Under the pieces are notes generated by a model, which was not told the origin of the DNA, ran no database searches, and saw nothing but the letters and a program-made list of their open reading frames with translations. 64,000 bases of DNA from Bacteroidales bacterium (GTDB lineage Bacteria; Bacteroidota; Bacteroidia; Bacteroidales; VadinHA17), in contig JAJFVL010000018.1 in the NCBI GenBank assembly GCA_021371855.1, forward strand, positions 1 to 64,000, written 5' to 3'. Below, in pieces: positions 43,893-53,550 of the stretch. The stretch's first letter is position 1, and every line of letters begins with the position of its first letter. A program made the position numbers and the translations under genes.

Positions 43893-46019
43893 TTAATTAT
43901 TGTTTTTCATTTTTTCATAAATTAACACAACGATACTATTTTTACCTACGATCACACTTTGAGTATTATCAGTTCCCTCATTGACTTTTACCTCTCCAAC
44001 ACCTGATGATTCTTTATACCGGTAACCCGGAACGAGAAGTTTTGTAGTTGCTGACTCAGCTGACTTTTGTGTCACAACTATTGCCATTTGATTACCATTC
44101 ACGAAACTTCGTGCTTCAATTATCTGGTCATCTATTGAAAAGCCTTCCGTATCACGATAAGTTCCAAGTAACAGCAAAGACTTATATTTATCCTTTAGTA
44201 CATTTATTTTAGCCAAATACTGCTGATAATCAGGCGTTTTGTCAATTGTTGCACGTAACCTGTAAATTTGCAGATTGTTCCGTAAACCCAATAAGACATC
44301 CTGGTTCATAAGCCACTCGATATCCGGTTCATCACCATCAATATTTCTATCAGATAGAATAATTTCAGGGAAGGTGTACCTAAACCAATCAATGAAACAA
44401 TTACTGGCTTTTAGGTTAAAAATACTATGTACATAATCGCAATACTGAGAAGTTACATCAGTAATATGCTCCGTTCCAATAGCCAGGTCTTTATCCTTCT
44501 TATCTATATAATCATGAGCCATTTTCAAAGCATTACCCTTATCTGCAATAACCCGAAGATCAGGGATGGGGAACTCTTTACTTATATCCCAGTTGCCTGT
44601 GTTTTCACCATATCCCAGCTGATCATAAAAAACACTGTTTGCTCCCAATTCAATTGTCCGGTCAGCCATCTCTATCAGCTTTTTCTCCCACTTTGGGTTT
44701 TTTGTATCGGCAACAACAAATGACCTTGCATTATAGTAACCCGTAAAAGTTCCGGGACCAGAAAACCTATATGCTTCAACTATTTCAGTACCTGTATTAC
44801 TTTTGAAACAAACTTTTTTACCTTCACCATTTTTATAGTAATCACTTTCAGTATCTATTAATTTCCCATTGAAATACAATAAAACTTTTCCTCCTCCCTT
44901 TTGGTAACCGGCAATTGCTTTTTTCCATCCTTCATCACCTCCCTGGTCAGGGTCTGTTACATAATATGAATCAGGATAACCATTATCCATACCACTATTC
45001 CACCAACCGAACGGGAATACAACATTTATTCCGACACTCTCTCCTGCTTTCTTAACATTTGTTGCGAAATCATTATATGTAAAAAGGGTTTCACCATACT
45101 GATGACGCAAAATTATGCGCTGGAAACCTGGCATTTGTTTAATCCATAGAGGTTCTTCACTATGGTTCCACCACGTATTCGCCCAGGTCCTGTAGATTTT
45201 TGATGTTTCATGCCAACTACCTGTATAAGGAACAATAACATTGGCATCGTTTTTCCACGATTGACCCGAAAGGCAATTGGGGTATTTATACAAGCCCGTC
45301 TCCAGTTCACTAAAATTATGTTTTTTGTCGGGATACATTCTCAACCCATGCCATGTGTCCTGAAACGTTGAATCGTGGCTTCCAAAATATAGTCCCTGAT
45401 TTCTCCCCACTAAGGCAAAACAATTTGAAGCGACCCCCGAAGGATACTTTACATTCATCTGGCGAAAATGCTGATCAGGCCCCATATATGAATAAGGTAT
45501 GGATAATATTTGTTTCTTCGGATCGGGATAAAGCTTACCGCCTGTTTCTGTAGTTAAAAGCTGGTGATCGGGAGGCAGCTGACAATTAGCAACTAATGGA
45601 TATTGAAGCTCCCTGATAATAGTATGCAATTCATTATTTGTAATTTCAGATCCGAACCTTACCATATTTTCTTCCAGAACTATTTTAAGAGAAAGCTTAA
45701 AATTCAAATCTTCTTTACCATTTGTTAATTTATTATAGGTGATAAATATCTGATTCTCCGTCTGTCGGATCGATGGCTGATTGTCTTTGGCCAATATTTC
45801 ATTATCCTTTTGATTTTTACGATCAAAGTATAACCGCCAGATAGATTTACCGGAAGCATAGTTAAAACCAGTCTGAAGATTTTTTAGTGTAACCATGTTA
45901 CCGTTGTTATCAATTGAAAATTCAATCTTTTGATTTTTCAGAGTGTATACGTTTTGGGCTATCCCCTGAAAAACAAAGGCTGCCAATAAGACCACTGTTG
46001 TAAAATTTCGCTTGTTCAT
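43893..46019 (-). CDS. DUF6259-type putative glycoside hydrolase
   Basis: This 708-residue protein has a Sec signal (ending FQGIAQ). The N-terminal ~260 residues are a beta-supersandwich (NQKIEFSIDNNGNMVTLKNLQTGFNY), then a TIM barrel carries VVFPFGWWNSGMDNGYPD, LYFNGKLIDTE and ANSVFYDQLGYG. A C-terminal beta domain ends LVPGYRY…SIVVLIYEK. This is the layout of DUF6259 proteins, which resemble GH31/GH36-like and GH101/GH129-like barrels. Asp and Glu in FYDQLGYGE and GTEHITD are possible catalytic residues. It is 54 bases downstream of the GH42-like gene in the SusC/D-2 cluster. Substrate unknown. Confidence 0.65.
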   Translation of the reverse strand: MNKRNFTTVVLLAAFVFQGIAQNVYTLKNQKIEFSIDNNGNMVTLKNLQTGFNYASGKSIWRLYFDRKNQKDNEILAKDNQPSIRQTENQIFITYNKLTNGKEDLNFKLSLKIVLEENMVRFGSEITNNELHTIIRELQYPLVANCQLPPDHQLLTTETGGKLYPDPKKQILSIPYSYMGPDQHFRQMNVKYPSGVASNCFALVGRNQGLYFGSHDSTFQDTWHGLRMYPDKKHNFSELETGLYKYPNCLSGQSWKNDANVIVPYTGSWHETSKIYRTWANTWWNHSEEPLWIKQMPGFQRIILRHQYGETLFTYNDFATNVKKAGESVGINVVFPFGWWNSGMDNGYPDSYYVTDPDQGGDEGWKKAIAGYQKGGGKVLLYFNGKLIDTESDYYKNGEGKKVCFKSNTGTEIVEAYRFSGPGTFTGYYNARSFVVADTKNPKWEKKLIEMADRTIELGANSVFYDQLGYGENTGNWDISKEFPIPDLRVIADKGNALKMAHDYIDKKDKDLAIGTEHITDVTSQYCDYVHSIFNLKASNCFIDWFRYTFPEIILSDRNIDGDEPDIEWLMNQDVLLGLRNNLQIYRLRATIDKTPDYQQYLAKINVLKDKYKSLLLLGTYRDTEGFSIDDQIIEARSFVNGNQMAIVVTQKSAESATTKLLVPGYRYKESSGVGEVKVNEGTDNTQSVIVGKNSIVVLIYEKMKNNN

Positions 46020-46073
46020 AATTATACAGTTAAGTTTATTATTACTGAAATCATCTTTTTCCAGGTTATTAAA

Positions 46074-48341
46074 CTATTTTTTTGATATCCTGAAGAATTT
46101 GCAGCTTTCTGCCGGAAAGAAAACTTTATGTTCTCTACAAGGCTTGTACTCTGTTCTGTTTCCCAATAATTCCTGAAGACGAAATTTACCCGGTAAAAGT
46201 ATTTCTCTTTTTCCGGATACTAAAGCTGAAACAGACAAATAACTCTGGTTGGCATAAACAATATCTCCTTCCTTACTGTAAATATGTACTCCTGACTTAA
46301 TCGCAAAATATTGAATTACCTGCCAGGGAACAGGGGGAACACAGGCAAGAACATTGGAATAACCATTCCCTTTTTTCTCACCTAAGACTGAATATCCATC
46401 TTTAGTTCTGCCAAGAATGGTATCAGCGTTACCTTTTATGTATAGGAATGGTGAGACATTTGCTCCATTATAAACAATTTCTTTGCCTGGAAGTTTTACA
46501 TCTATTTCTGATCCGGAAAGTTTCTCTTCAAAACCTATTTCCATATCCATAAATGATGAAACGTTTGTTATTGATATTTTGTCATTTATCATTCCGGGAG
46601 CATAGAGCCATAATAAAACGCGGTTATCAGTCATGCATTTCCGGTTGATTATCTCTCTCTCCTCACCTTTAATTAAAAAAGTGTTCAGAAAAATAAACAT
46701 CCGGTATTTTGAGATGTCCAGATCCTTTAAATCTTCGAGCAGATAAATATCATACGGAGTTCCCAGTTTCCCAACTTGTGACATCTGCTGTCCGATCCAT
46801 GTTGATTTTCTGGAAGCTGTAGCATAATAAAGAAGTGATTTTTCCCCGACGATCACACAGACCTGTGATACAGAACCCCGGGGCAGATTTAAGCTTTCAT
46901 CTCCTATCTTCTGCATTTTACTGAATAGATTCAGAATCTTTTCGTGATCATACCATCCACCCCAAAGATCGAACCACCAGTTAGCCGAACCTGTGCAGAT
47001 GACCCTTGAAAAGACGGCTTTAAGAAGTTCCAGAGACTTTTCAACAGTCTCCGGACCCAACCACCCTTCAGTATCATACTCGTGATATGGGTCAACATCA
47101 GGTTGCATTTCCGAAATCCATTTGCTCATGCATGTTCTGGTATCTGCTTCATAATAGAAAAGCTTATTTGCCTTTTGTAATGAATTAGTTTCTGTAAGGA
47201 AATGCATGTCATGTTCACCAATCCGTGTTCCTTTTCCACCTCCATTAGTGCTTGATAAAAAATCAATATATGGAGAATGAAGTAAAAGCGACAAAGCGAG
47301 ATGATCTCTCCATTCGACAAGAGTGTATCCATAAAAAACACCTGTAAGAAGGCTTCCTATGCTTTCCTTCTTTACTGCCTGACAAAGAAATCCGATGCTT
47401 TCTACAATTTCTTCAGCTTTAAAAATATTATAATCAATTACTAATCCGGATTTTACAGGATCGTAAAAATCTCCGAATTCAGCTTTTCCCCTTTCTTCAG
47501 GTGAAGGGATCCTAATCTGATCAAAACCAATATTGAAAAGCGTTTCTATTTTGTTCTCATCATTATTATATTTCATCAGAAGCCACTGACGGAACTTTTT
47601 CTGAGCAGCCAGGCTGTAATCTACAGAACCCAACCAATCGTGATGAGCCGCTTCTTCGGTTTCACCGGCTGTAACATGAATACCAATAATCCTGTCAGCA
47701 TAGGGAGATTCAGAAATGTGCCGGACTATCTTTCGTAATACTTCTGCTGTTTCATTGCGCCATACAATTGAAGAGAAAGATTGTCGCAGCGGAAGTCCTT
47801 CATAGGTACGACTGGTCTCAGAGGGATGAAAACTATCCCACCAGCTGGGACTGTCACAGAATATCCTGGGAAAGATAAATGCATCAGGAGCGACTTCAAG
47901 TATTTCGTTTATGCTTTTATCAAAAAGATCATAATCGATTTTATCAGGGCCATCCCATATACCTTTCTTATCCAATCTTACTTTGCCTTTTCTGTAAGCT
48001 GCCACAAATCTGTCACCTAGTGTTATGCTCAGGCTGAAAAATCTCATCCCCGATTCTCTCATATTTTTATACCGGAACAGTTTCGGGTAATATGAGATAA
48101 AGGCCATTGGGAAATATGGTTTGCCGTTGACAAACAGGGTTGGCTTCCCATTAAATTGTTTTACTTCACTGAATACCTTCCCTTTTTCAATATTATCATT
48201 GTCAGGAGAAGCACTCTTTGTATCATCCTTCCCTGAAGCAGCTTGTAAAAGGGTATCACCATATAATGAAGCCGGGTACATACTCACAATCGCAGCACCA
48301 CCCAGGTTCTTTACATGATTAATAAATTTACGTCGTCTCAT
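46074..48341 (-). CDS. GH42-like (beta-galactosidase superfamily) exported protein
   Basis: I choose the ATG at 48341 (MRRRKFINHVKNLGGAAIV), which gives a Tat-like or Sec signal; the frame stays open to 48392. The ~755-residue protein has a barrel with PTLFVNGKPYFPMAF, DAFIFPRIFCDSPSWWD, GIHVTAGETEEA (acid/base candidate Glu) and LFYYEADTRT (nucleophile candidate Glu). A class-I-amidotransferase-like trimerisation region (SQVCVIVGEKS to LLWLYAPG) and a small beta domain follow, the domain order of GH42. The exact activity is unproven. It follows susD-2 after a terminator-like hairpin and precedes the DUF6259 gene. Confidence 0.7.
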   Translation of the reverse strand: MRRRKFINHVKNLGGAAIVSMYPASLYGDTLLQAASGKDDTKSASPDNDNIEKGKVFSEVKQFNGKPTLFVNGKPYFPMAFISYYPKLFRYKNMRESGMRFFSLSITLGDRFVAAYRKGKVRLDKKGIWDGPDKIDYDLFDKSINEILEVAPDAFIFPRIFCDSPSWWDSFHPSETSRTYEGLPLRQSFSSIVWRNETAEVLRKIVRHISESPYADRIIGIHVTAGETEEAAHHDWLGSVDYSLAAQKKFRQWLLMKYNNDENKIETLFNIGFDQIRIPSPEERGKAEFGDFYDPVKSGLVIDYNIFKAEEIVESIGFLCQAVKKESIGSLLTGVFYGYTLVEWRDHLALSLLLHSPYIDFLSSTNGGGKGTRIGEHDMHFLTETNSLQKANKLFYYEADTRTCMSKWISEMQPDVDPYHEYDTEGWLGPETVEKSLELLKAVFSRVICTGSANWWFDLWGGWYDHEKILNLFSKMQKIGDESLNLPRGSVSQVCVIVGEKSLLYYATASRKSTWIGQQMSQVGKLGTPYDIYLLEDLKDLDISKYRMFIFLNTFLIKGEEREIINRKCMTDNRVLLWLYAPGMINDKISITNVSSFMDMEIGFEEKLSGSEIDVKLPGKEIVYNGANVSPFLYIKGNADTILGRTKDGYSVLGEKKGNGYSNVLACVPPVPWQVIQYFAIKSGVHIYSKEGDIVYANQSYLSVSALVSGKREILLPGKFRLQELLGNRTEYKPCREHKVFFPAESCKFFRISKK

Positions 48342-48453
48342 TTTTGTCCCATTTTCAGGATGTAATCTACAAACAGCATCAGTAATATTCACTGATACAA
48401 AATATTGGTCGACTGGTTAAAGCTCACAAAGGCAAAATATTATTGCTTTAAAA

Positions 48454-48491
48454 CAAGGATAATTGGAGTTACAAAATTCCAATTATCCTTG
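48454..48491 (-). terminator. Stem-loop terminator after susD-2
   Basis: A perfect 14-base inverted repeat (48454-48467 with 48478-48491; CAAGGATAATTGGA) has a 10-base loop. It lies ~63 bases past the SusD-2 stop, between it and the GH42-like gene, and could end or attenuate the SusC-SusD transcript. Confidence 0.75.
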
Positions 48492-48554
48492 AAAGTATTT
48501 TCAGCTATTTTTTAACTGAATTTCAACCATGAGTTCTTAATCAATGAAAGGCGA

Positions 48555-50315
48555 CTAATAATATCCTTCATTTTGTTCCTCTGAAACAGGGCCTGCATTT
48601 TTAAGCCGGTCAATATGATTCTGAGGAATCGGACGTAGTTTATGCCAGGTTTTAACAGCAGCCGGACATTGTTTATTATATTTTACTATACGATCGTAAA
48701 ATGTTTCGGTCCTGGTCAGATCAAAAAAGCGTTCATCATCTCCACAGAATTCGCGTGCACGTTCTTCCAGAATGAAATCACGTAACTTTTCAAAACTGTT
48801 AATTTTATCTGTTGTGATTTCCATTGATGATTCTGTACTTTTTGTAATATCTGCAATACTACCGCCGTCATAAGTGTAATATTGTTTTGGCTTGATTTCT
48901 CCATCTTTATAAGCAGCTCTTCTTCTTACAACATTAATATAGTCAGCAGCTTTTGGATAATCACCCTTTCTCCCATATGCTTCAGCAGCAATCAGGTAAG
49001 TTTCGCTCAACCACATAAGTTTAAAATCAAGGGTTCCAACGCTTGTACTAGGAGAGGCCTTAAACGGATCCAAATGGTATTGGTATTCCGGAAATACCCT
49101 ATTGGTGAATTTGTTTCTGGGTCTCCAGGTATAAGATTTTGATTCTATCTGGGAGGTAGTAGCGTCTTTATTCATCGTAAAATAGAGAGCAGTATCTCCA
49201 ACAGCAAATTTAGGTTTCCCTACCAAAGCCGGAGATGGTGCATAAGTTGCAGACCATGTAGGAATCGTTGATGCATAATTACAGAGCCATGTTGTTTTAA
49301 ATTGTTTATAAAACCTTGAATCGTTTTTGAGATCATACAAATCATAGAAATAGTCTGTCGGACGTAACCGTACCCAAGCCTGACCATAATTATTATCCAA
49401 TGTAAGTCCTCCTACTGTCATATACTGAACAGTATAAAACAAATGGCTTTGATTTCCATTGCCGTCATAAAGAAGGTTCGATGTATATTGGACAGCAAAA
49501 AGTACGTCTTTATTATTTTCATTAGTGTTTCTTCTGGCATCATCATAATTTGGCAACAGAGCACCTTTAAATGCAATCACTTTTTCGGCATAGTAGGCAG
49601 CGCTGTCAATATCTGTTGTCTTTTGTCCACGCTGTTCTGTCACTGCGCTTCCCCTGGTTAAATAAACCTTGGCCAACAGGTGCTGAGCTGCTGACTGTGT
49701 GGGTCGGGCAACATCGGTTTGAGTGGCAGGAAGATAATCTGCAGCAAACCTTAAATCGGAAATAATTGAACTATATATATCCGGAACTTCAGCTCTTTTC
49801 ATTTCATCTAAAACGCCAATGTTTTCTTCAAGTAACAGTGGAACTTTTCCAAATTCCTGTACAAGAATAAAATAGTAATAGGCACGTAAAAATTTCGTCT
49901 CTCCAATCCTTGCATTTTTCCCCGCATCATCTTTCAAATAGCCTGTTCCTACAACATTGGGAATACGATTAATGGCAATATTGCAACGGCTTATTCCCAG
50001 ATAGAAATCGCTCCATACATTATAGAAAATGGAGTTGGATGGATTTAATGCAGAAGTGTACATATGAAACTCATTACCATCGGAAACATTTGTATATTCC
50101 CATATGTCAGTTCCATGACATGTCATCTTAATGCCATTTGCCGTGCCTCCCCAGGTTCTGAGAGGTACATATGCAGACCTTACCAGATCTTCAATACCAC
50201 TTTCGGTATCATAGTATGAATACCCGATACCTGAAACAAATTCCTCTTTCAGAAACTTCTCACAGGAAGTCATAAGGAGGAAAATTACAATTATACTTAA
50301 TATCCGTTTTTTCAT
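48555..50315 (-). CDS. susD: SusD/RagB family nutrient-binding outer-membrane lipoprotein 2
   Basis: This 586-residue protein has a lipoprotein signal ending LMTSC. RIGETKFLRAYYYFILVQEFGKVPLLLEE is the TPR-region signature of SusD, followed by AQHLLAKVYLTRG, a late FILEERAREFCGDDERFFDLTRT and a C-terminal HKLRPIPQNHIDRL. It forms the lid of the SusC-2 channel, 18 bases upstream in the same transcript. It is not close to SusD-1 in length or in its variable middle, so a different glycan or glycan fragment is likely. Confidence 0.95.
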   Translation of the reverse strand: MKKRILSIIVIFLLMTSCEKFLKEEFVSGIGYSYYDTESGIEDLVRSAYVPLRTWGGTANGIKMTCHGTDIWEYTNVSDGNEFHMYTSALNPSNSIFYNVWSDFYLGISRCNIAINRIPNVVGTGYLKDDAGKNARIGETKFLRAYYYFILVQEFGKVPLLLEENIGVLDEMKRAEVPDIYSSIISDLRFAADYLPATQTDVARPTQSAAQHLLAKVYLTRGSAVTEQRGQKTTDIDSAAYYAEKVIAFKGALLPNYDDARRNTNENNKDVLFAVQYTSNLLYDGNGNQSHLFYTVQYMTVGGLTLDNNYGQAWVRLRPTDYFYDLYDLKNDSRFYKQFKTTWLCNYASTIPTWSATYAPSPALVGKPKFAVGDTALYFTMNKDATTSQIESKSYTWRPRNKFTNRVFPEYQYHLDPFKASPSTSVGTLDFKLMWLSETYLIAAEAYGRKGDYPKAADYINVVRRRAAYKDGEIKPKQYYTYDGGSIADITKSTESSMEITTDKINSFEKLRDFILEERAREFCGDDERFFDLTRTETFYDRIVKYNKQCPAAVKTWHKLRPIPQNHIDRLKNAGPVSEEQNEGYY

Positions 50316-50333
50316 AGTAATAAATTTTCCTGG

Positions 50334-53300
50334 TTAAAATGATGCTGATAAACCAACTATAAATGTTTTCACACTCGGTACATTAAAACCTAGTCCTTCC
50401 GGATCAATGCTCCAGCAATTCTTATGCATATAAGGATTCTGAGCTGTAGCATAAATTCTCAGTTTGTGCATGTCAATTTTAGATAAGATTCTTTCAGGAA
50501 TGGTGTATCCCAGTGTCACATATTTCAATTTAACAAATGATCCATCCTGATAACAAACGGTTCCGAAATTTAAAGGTGTCTGTCTGCCAGCCAGCGGTCT
50601 TGGAAATTCATTACTTTTATTTTCAGGAGTCCAATAATTAACATTTAACCAATTATATCGTGCCTCATACTGACCTCCCATTTCATCATAAACTGTTTGT
50701 CCCTGTCGTGTATATAGGAAGAATGAGAAATCAATTCCTTTATATTCCATAGTACTGCTCAGACTCCCTGACCATTTGGGAACCGTAGAACCCAGAATAA
50801 CCCTGTCATCAGCAGTTATCTTTTTATTATCGTCCTTATCGTAAAGCTTTATTTCACCGGGGGCATAAGTACTACCATTGGCATTGTATTGTGCCATTAA
50901 GGCATTGTCTTCGTCTGTATTCTGCCAGATACCGGTAAATTTATAATCATAATAAGAGTTTATTGGATGCCCTATAAACCATTTATTACCAATATCATCA
51001 ACTTTCCCATAGTATAGTTCGGTAATCTCTTCTTTATTGGCATAAAACATTACATCAGTTCTCCATTGAAAGCCACCTGCTGTGTTGATCAATAAACCTG
51101 ATAAAGAGACCTCAATTCCTGAGTTTCGTGTCGATCCGATATTCTGTGTAATGCTTGAGAAACCGGAAGCAATAGGTAATTGCCTGGGTAACAACAGATC
51201 ATGTGTGTTTTGTTGGTAAACATCTATAGATCCCGATAATCTTTTATTCAGCAAACTAAAATCCAATCCCATATCATACTGACCGGTTGTTTCCCACCTC
51301 AGATCTGAATTAATTAAAAGATTTGGTGCATACCCAAAAAATCCATTATCGCCTGATACATACGTAGTGCGGCTTAATGATCCAAGTGTTTCATACGGAC
51401 TGATAGAGGTATTTCCTGTTTTTCCATACCCCATTCTTAATTTCAGGTCGTCAAACAAACTTATACTTTTCATAAAAGGTTCATCAATTATGCGCCATGA
51501 AAAAGCCACTGATGGAAAGAAGGAATATTTATGATCTTCCGCAAGACGTGAAGAGCCATCATATCTTCCTGTCAGGGTTAACATATACTTATCTTTCAAG
51601 GCATAATTTACCCTGCCCATATATGAATTAAGCCTCCATTGAGAATAGCTTGAACCAAGTCCTGTAATCGCAGTTGCTGTTCCCAGATTGTTCCACATCT
51701 GATATTCATAAGGTAAACCGCTTACAGATCCATTCAGGCTCTCATAGTTATAAGATTCAATGCTATTCAATAATGTTACTCCTAAGCGATGAACATTATT
51801 AAAGATTTTGTCATAATACAGAAGGTTATCGAGTGTATAATGGAACTGATTAAAAGTCGAATTCGATGCAGTTGGCGATCCTCCTAACAGAGACCCTTTT
51901 GAACCACGGAAAACGCCGGTTCTGCCATCCTGATAATCAGGACCAAAATTCAGGCGGTATTTTATGCCCGCAGGCAACTTGATTTCTGCATAATAACTTC
52001 CATAAAATCGATTAGCCTTATTTTCAGTGGCGTCATTCTGGGCAGCGAGTATGGCATTTGCCATCAGTTCACCTCCCGGCATTAACTGTAGAACACCATT
52101 TTCATCTCTGAATGGATTTAAAGGATTGGTAATAGCTGCATAATAAAACACATTAGTTGTCTCTTCCTTTTTATTAAAAGAGCTGGCCATCGAACCTCCT
52201 ATTTTTAACCATCTGTTTATTTCCTGGTCGATAGTTAACCGTAAGGAATATTTAGAATAGCCATATCCTTGTATACCACCTTTATTATCAAAGTAACCGG
52301 CAGAAAATGATATTTTTGTTTTATCAGTCCCTCCTAATACATTTAACTGATGGTCCTGGATTGTTCCAGTCTGGCTGATAGCTCCGACCCAGTCATATGA
52401 TTTGATTTTTGAGGGATCATAATTACCATTCTCATCATAAGCTGCTGAAATGGATTCAAGAACATATTTGTCGGGGTAGTAAAACATTGTCTTATCCAAT
52501 GCCAAAGTTGGCACATCTGAGGCATATTTACCGGCATTGCGCTGAGCTTGTCTTCTGCATTCCACAAACTCTTCAGCGTTCATTATGTCCAGTTTATTGT
52601 TTACCTGTACACCATAATAACTATCAAAAGTAACTTCAGATTTTCCTGATTTTCCTCTTCGGGTAGTTACGAGGACAACTCCGTTAGCTCCGCGGGAACC
52701 ATAGATTGCAGTTGCAGAAGCATCCTTTAAAACCTCAATTGACTCAATATCAGCAGAGTTAACGTCTTTAAGATCTCCCATAAAAGGAATTCCATCAACA
52801 ACATATAAGGGATCGTTACTAGCTTTGATTGATCGGTTTCCCCTGACTCTGATTGTTGGCGCATCTCCGGGTTTTTGCGATGTCGAAAAGACATCTATAC
52901 CTGCTACTTTTCCCTGGATAGATGAAATTGCAGATACTGACGGATTGGATAAAATCTGTGCTCTGTCGACTGATGCAACAGACCCTGTCAGATCCTTTTT
53001 TCTCATTGTTCCATAGCCTACGACAACAACTTCCTCAAGCCCTACAGCTTCTGAAACAAGTGTGACATCAAGTTGTGTCCGGCCGTTTAATGCAATTTCC
53101 TGCGTTGTCATCCCCACAAACGAAAAAATCAGGGTAGCACTAGGATTAACATTATTTAATGAATAATTACCGTCGACACCTGTAAGTGTTCCATTAGTTG
53201 TACCCTTAACAACAATTGTAGCACCAGGAACAGGATTTCCGGATGAATCGGTAAGCTTACCTGAAACTTTGCTCCCCTGAGCCATCAGGTCTCCGCAGTA

Positions 53301-53387
53301 ATAACCTAAGAAAAGTATTAAAAGGGAAACGCTCCATACCTTTCTGGCGAACTGCTTGAAGTCAATAACTTTAGATGTTTTTTTCAT
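50334..53387 (-). CDS. susC: SusC family TonB-dependent outer-membrane transporter 2
   Basis: This 1017-residue protein has a signal peptide to about residue 37 (GDLMAQ). It contains a carboxypeptidase-D-like domain (KVSGKLTDSSGNPVPGATIVVKG), VVVGYGTMRKKDLTGSVASVD, a plug with IRVRGNRSIKASNDPLYVVDGIPF and ESIEVLKDASATAIYGSRGANG, then a beta barrel. The C-terminus is a short aromatic strand ending in SASF. It imports oligosaccharides with SusD-2. A promoter and a putative operator lie upstream, shared with the divergent GntR gene, which is the likely regulator. Confidence 0.95.
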   Translation of the reverse strand: MKKTSKVIDFKQFARKVWSVSLLILFLGYYCGDLMAQGSKVSGKLTDSSGNPVPGATIVVKGTTNGTLTGVDGNYSLNNVNPSATLIFSFVGMTTQEIALNGRTQLDVTLVSEAVGLEEVVVVGYGTMRKKDLTGSVASVDRAQILSNPSVSAISSIQGKVAGIDVFSTSQKPGDAPTIRVRGNRSIKASNDPLYVVDGIPFMGDLKDVNSADIESIEVLKDASATAIYGSRGANGVVLVTTRRGKSGKSEVTFDSYYGVQVNNKLDIMNAEEFVECRRQAQRNAGKYASDVPTLALDKTMFYYPDKYVLESISAAYDENGNYDPSKIKSYDWVGAISQTGTIQDHQLNVLGGTDKTKISFSAGYFDNKGGIQGYGYSKYSLRLTIDQEINRWLKIGGSMASSFNKKEETTNVFYYAAITNPLNPFRDENGVLQLMPGGELMANAILAAQNDATENKANRFYGSYYAEIKLPAGIKYRLNFGPDYQDGRTGVFRGSKGSLLGGSPTASNSTFNQFHYTLDNLLYYDKIFNNVHRLGVTLLNSIESYNYESLNGSVSGLPYEYQMWNNLGTATAITGLGSSYSQWRLNSYMGRVNYALKDKYMLTLTGRYDGSSRLAEDHKYSFFPSVAFSWRIIDEPFMKSISLFDDLKLRMGYGKTGNTSISPYETLGSLSRTTYVSGDNGFFGYAPNLLINSDLRWETTGQYDMGLDFSLLNKRLSGSIDVYQQNTHDLLLPRQLPIASGFSSITQNIGSTRNSGIEVSLSGLLINTAGGFQWRTDVMFYANKEEITELYYGKVDDIGNKWFIGHPINSYYDYKFTGIWQNTDEDNALMAQYNANGSTYAPGEIKLYDKDDNKKITADDRVILGSTVPKWSGSLSSTMEYKGIDFSFFLYTRQGQTVYDEMGGQYEARYNWLNVNYWTPENKSNEFPRPLAGRQTPLNFGTVCYQDGSFVKLKYVTLGYTIPERILSKIDMHKLRIYATAQNPYMHKNCWSIDPEGLGFNVPSVKTFIVGLSASF

Positions 53388-53446
53388 ACTTCATTAGATT
53401 GATTAGGTTTGTAAAACTATCTCACAATATTGGTAAAAGTACAATT

Positions 53447-53463
53447 GTGTGGTGTAGTGTGGT
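53447..53463. promoter_or_regulatory. Direct repeat, candidate GntR operator
   Basis: GTGTGGT occurs at 53447-53453 and 53457-53463, one DNA turn (10 bases) apart, next to ACAATTGT. The site overlaps the expected transcription start of susC-2, a position where a repressor would block initiation. The GntR gene is the nearest regulator. Confidence 0.45.
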
Positions 53464-53464
53464 A

Positions 53465-53495
53465 CAAATATATTTTTTATTTATTACTTTTGCAA
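53465..53495 (-). promoter_or_regulatory. Bacteroidota-type promoter for susC-2
   Basis: On the minus strand TATATTTG (53465-53472) matches the -7 consensus TAnnTTTG, and TTG (53493-53495) lies 20 bases upstream where -33 is expected. The leader would be about 70 bases long. Confidence 0.55.
53485..53492 (+). promoter_or_regulatory. Possible -7 element for the GntR gene
   Basis: TACTTTTG on the plus strand fits TAnnTTTG and lies 58 bases before the start at 53551. No -33 element is visible. It lies within the spacer of the divergent susC-2 promoter, so the two promoters would interfere. Confidence 0.3.
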
Positions 53496-53550
53496 TAGAA
53501 AATATTTTTTTGTAACGTTAAAAGTTTTAAACACACAGTAAACAATTTGT

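Noticed and set aside
53447..53463. GTGTGGT repeats considered as the start of a CRISPR-like or tandem-repeat array
   Set aside because: Only two 7-base units are present, with no spacers; an operator is the better reading.
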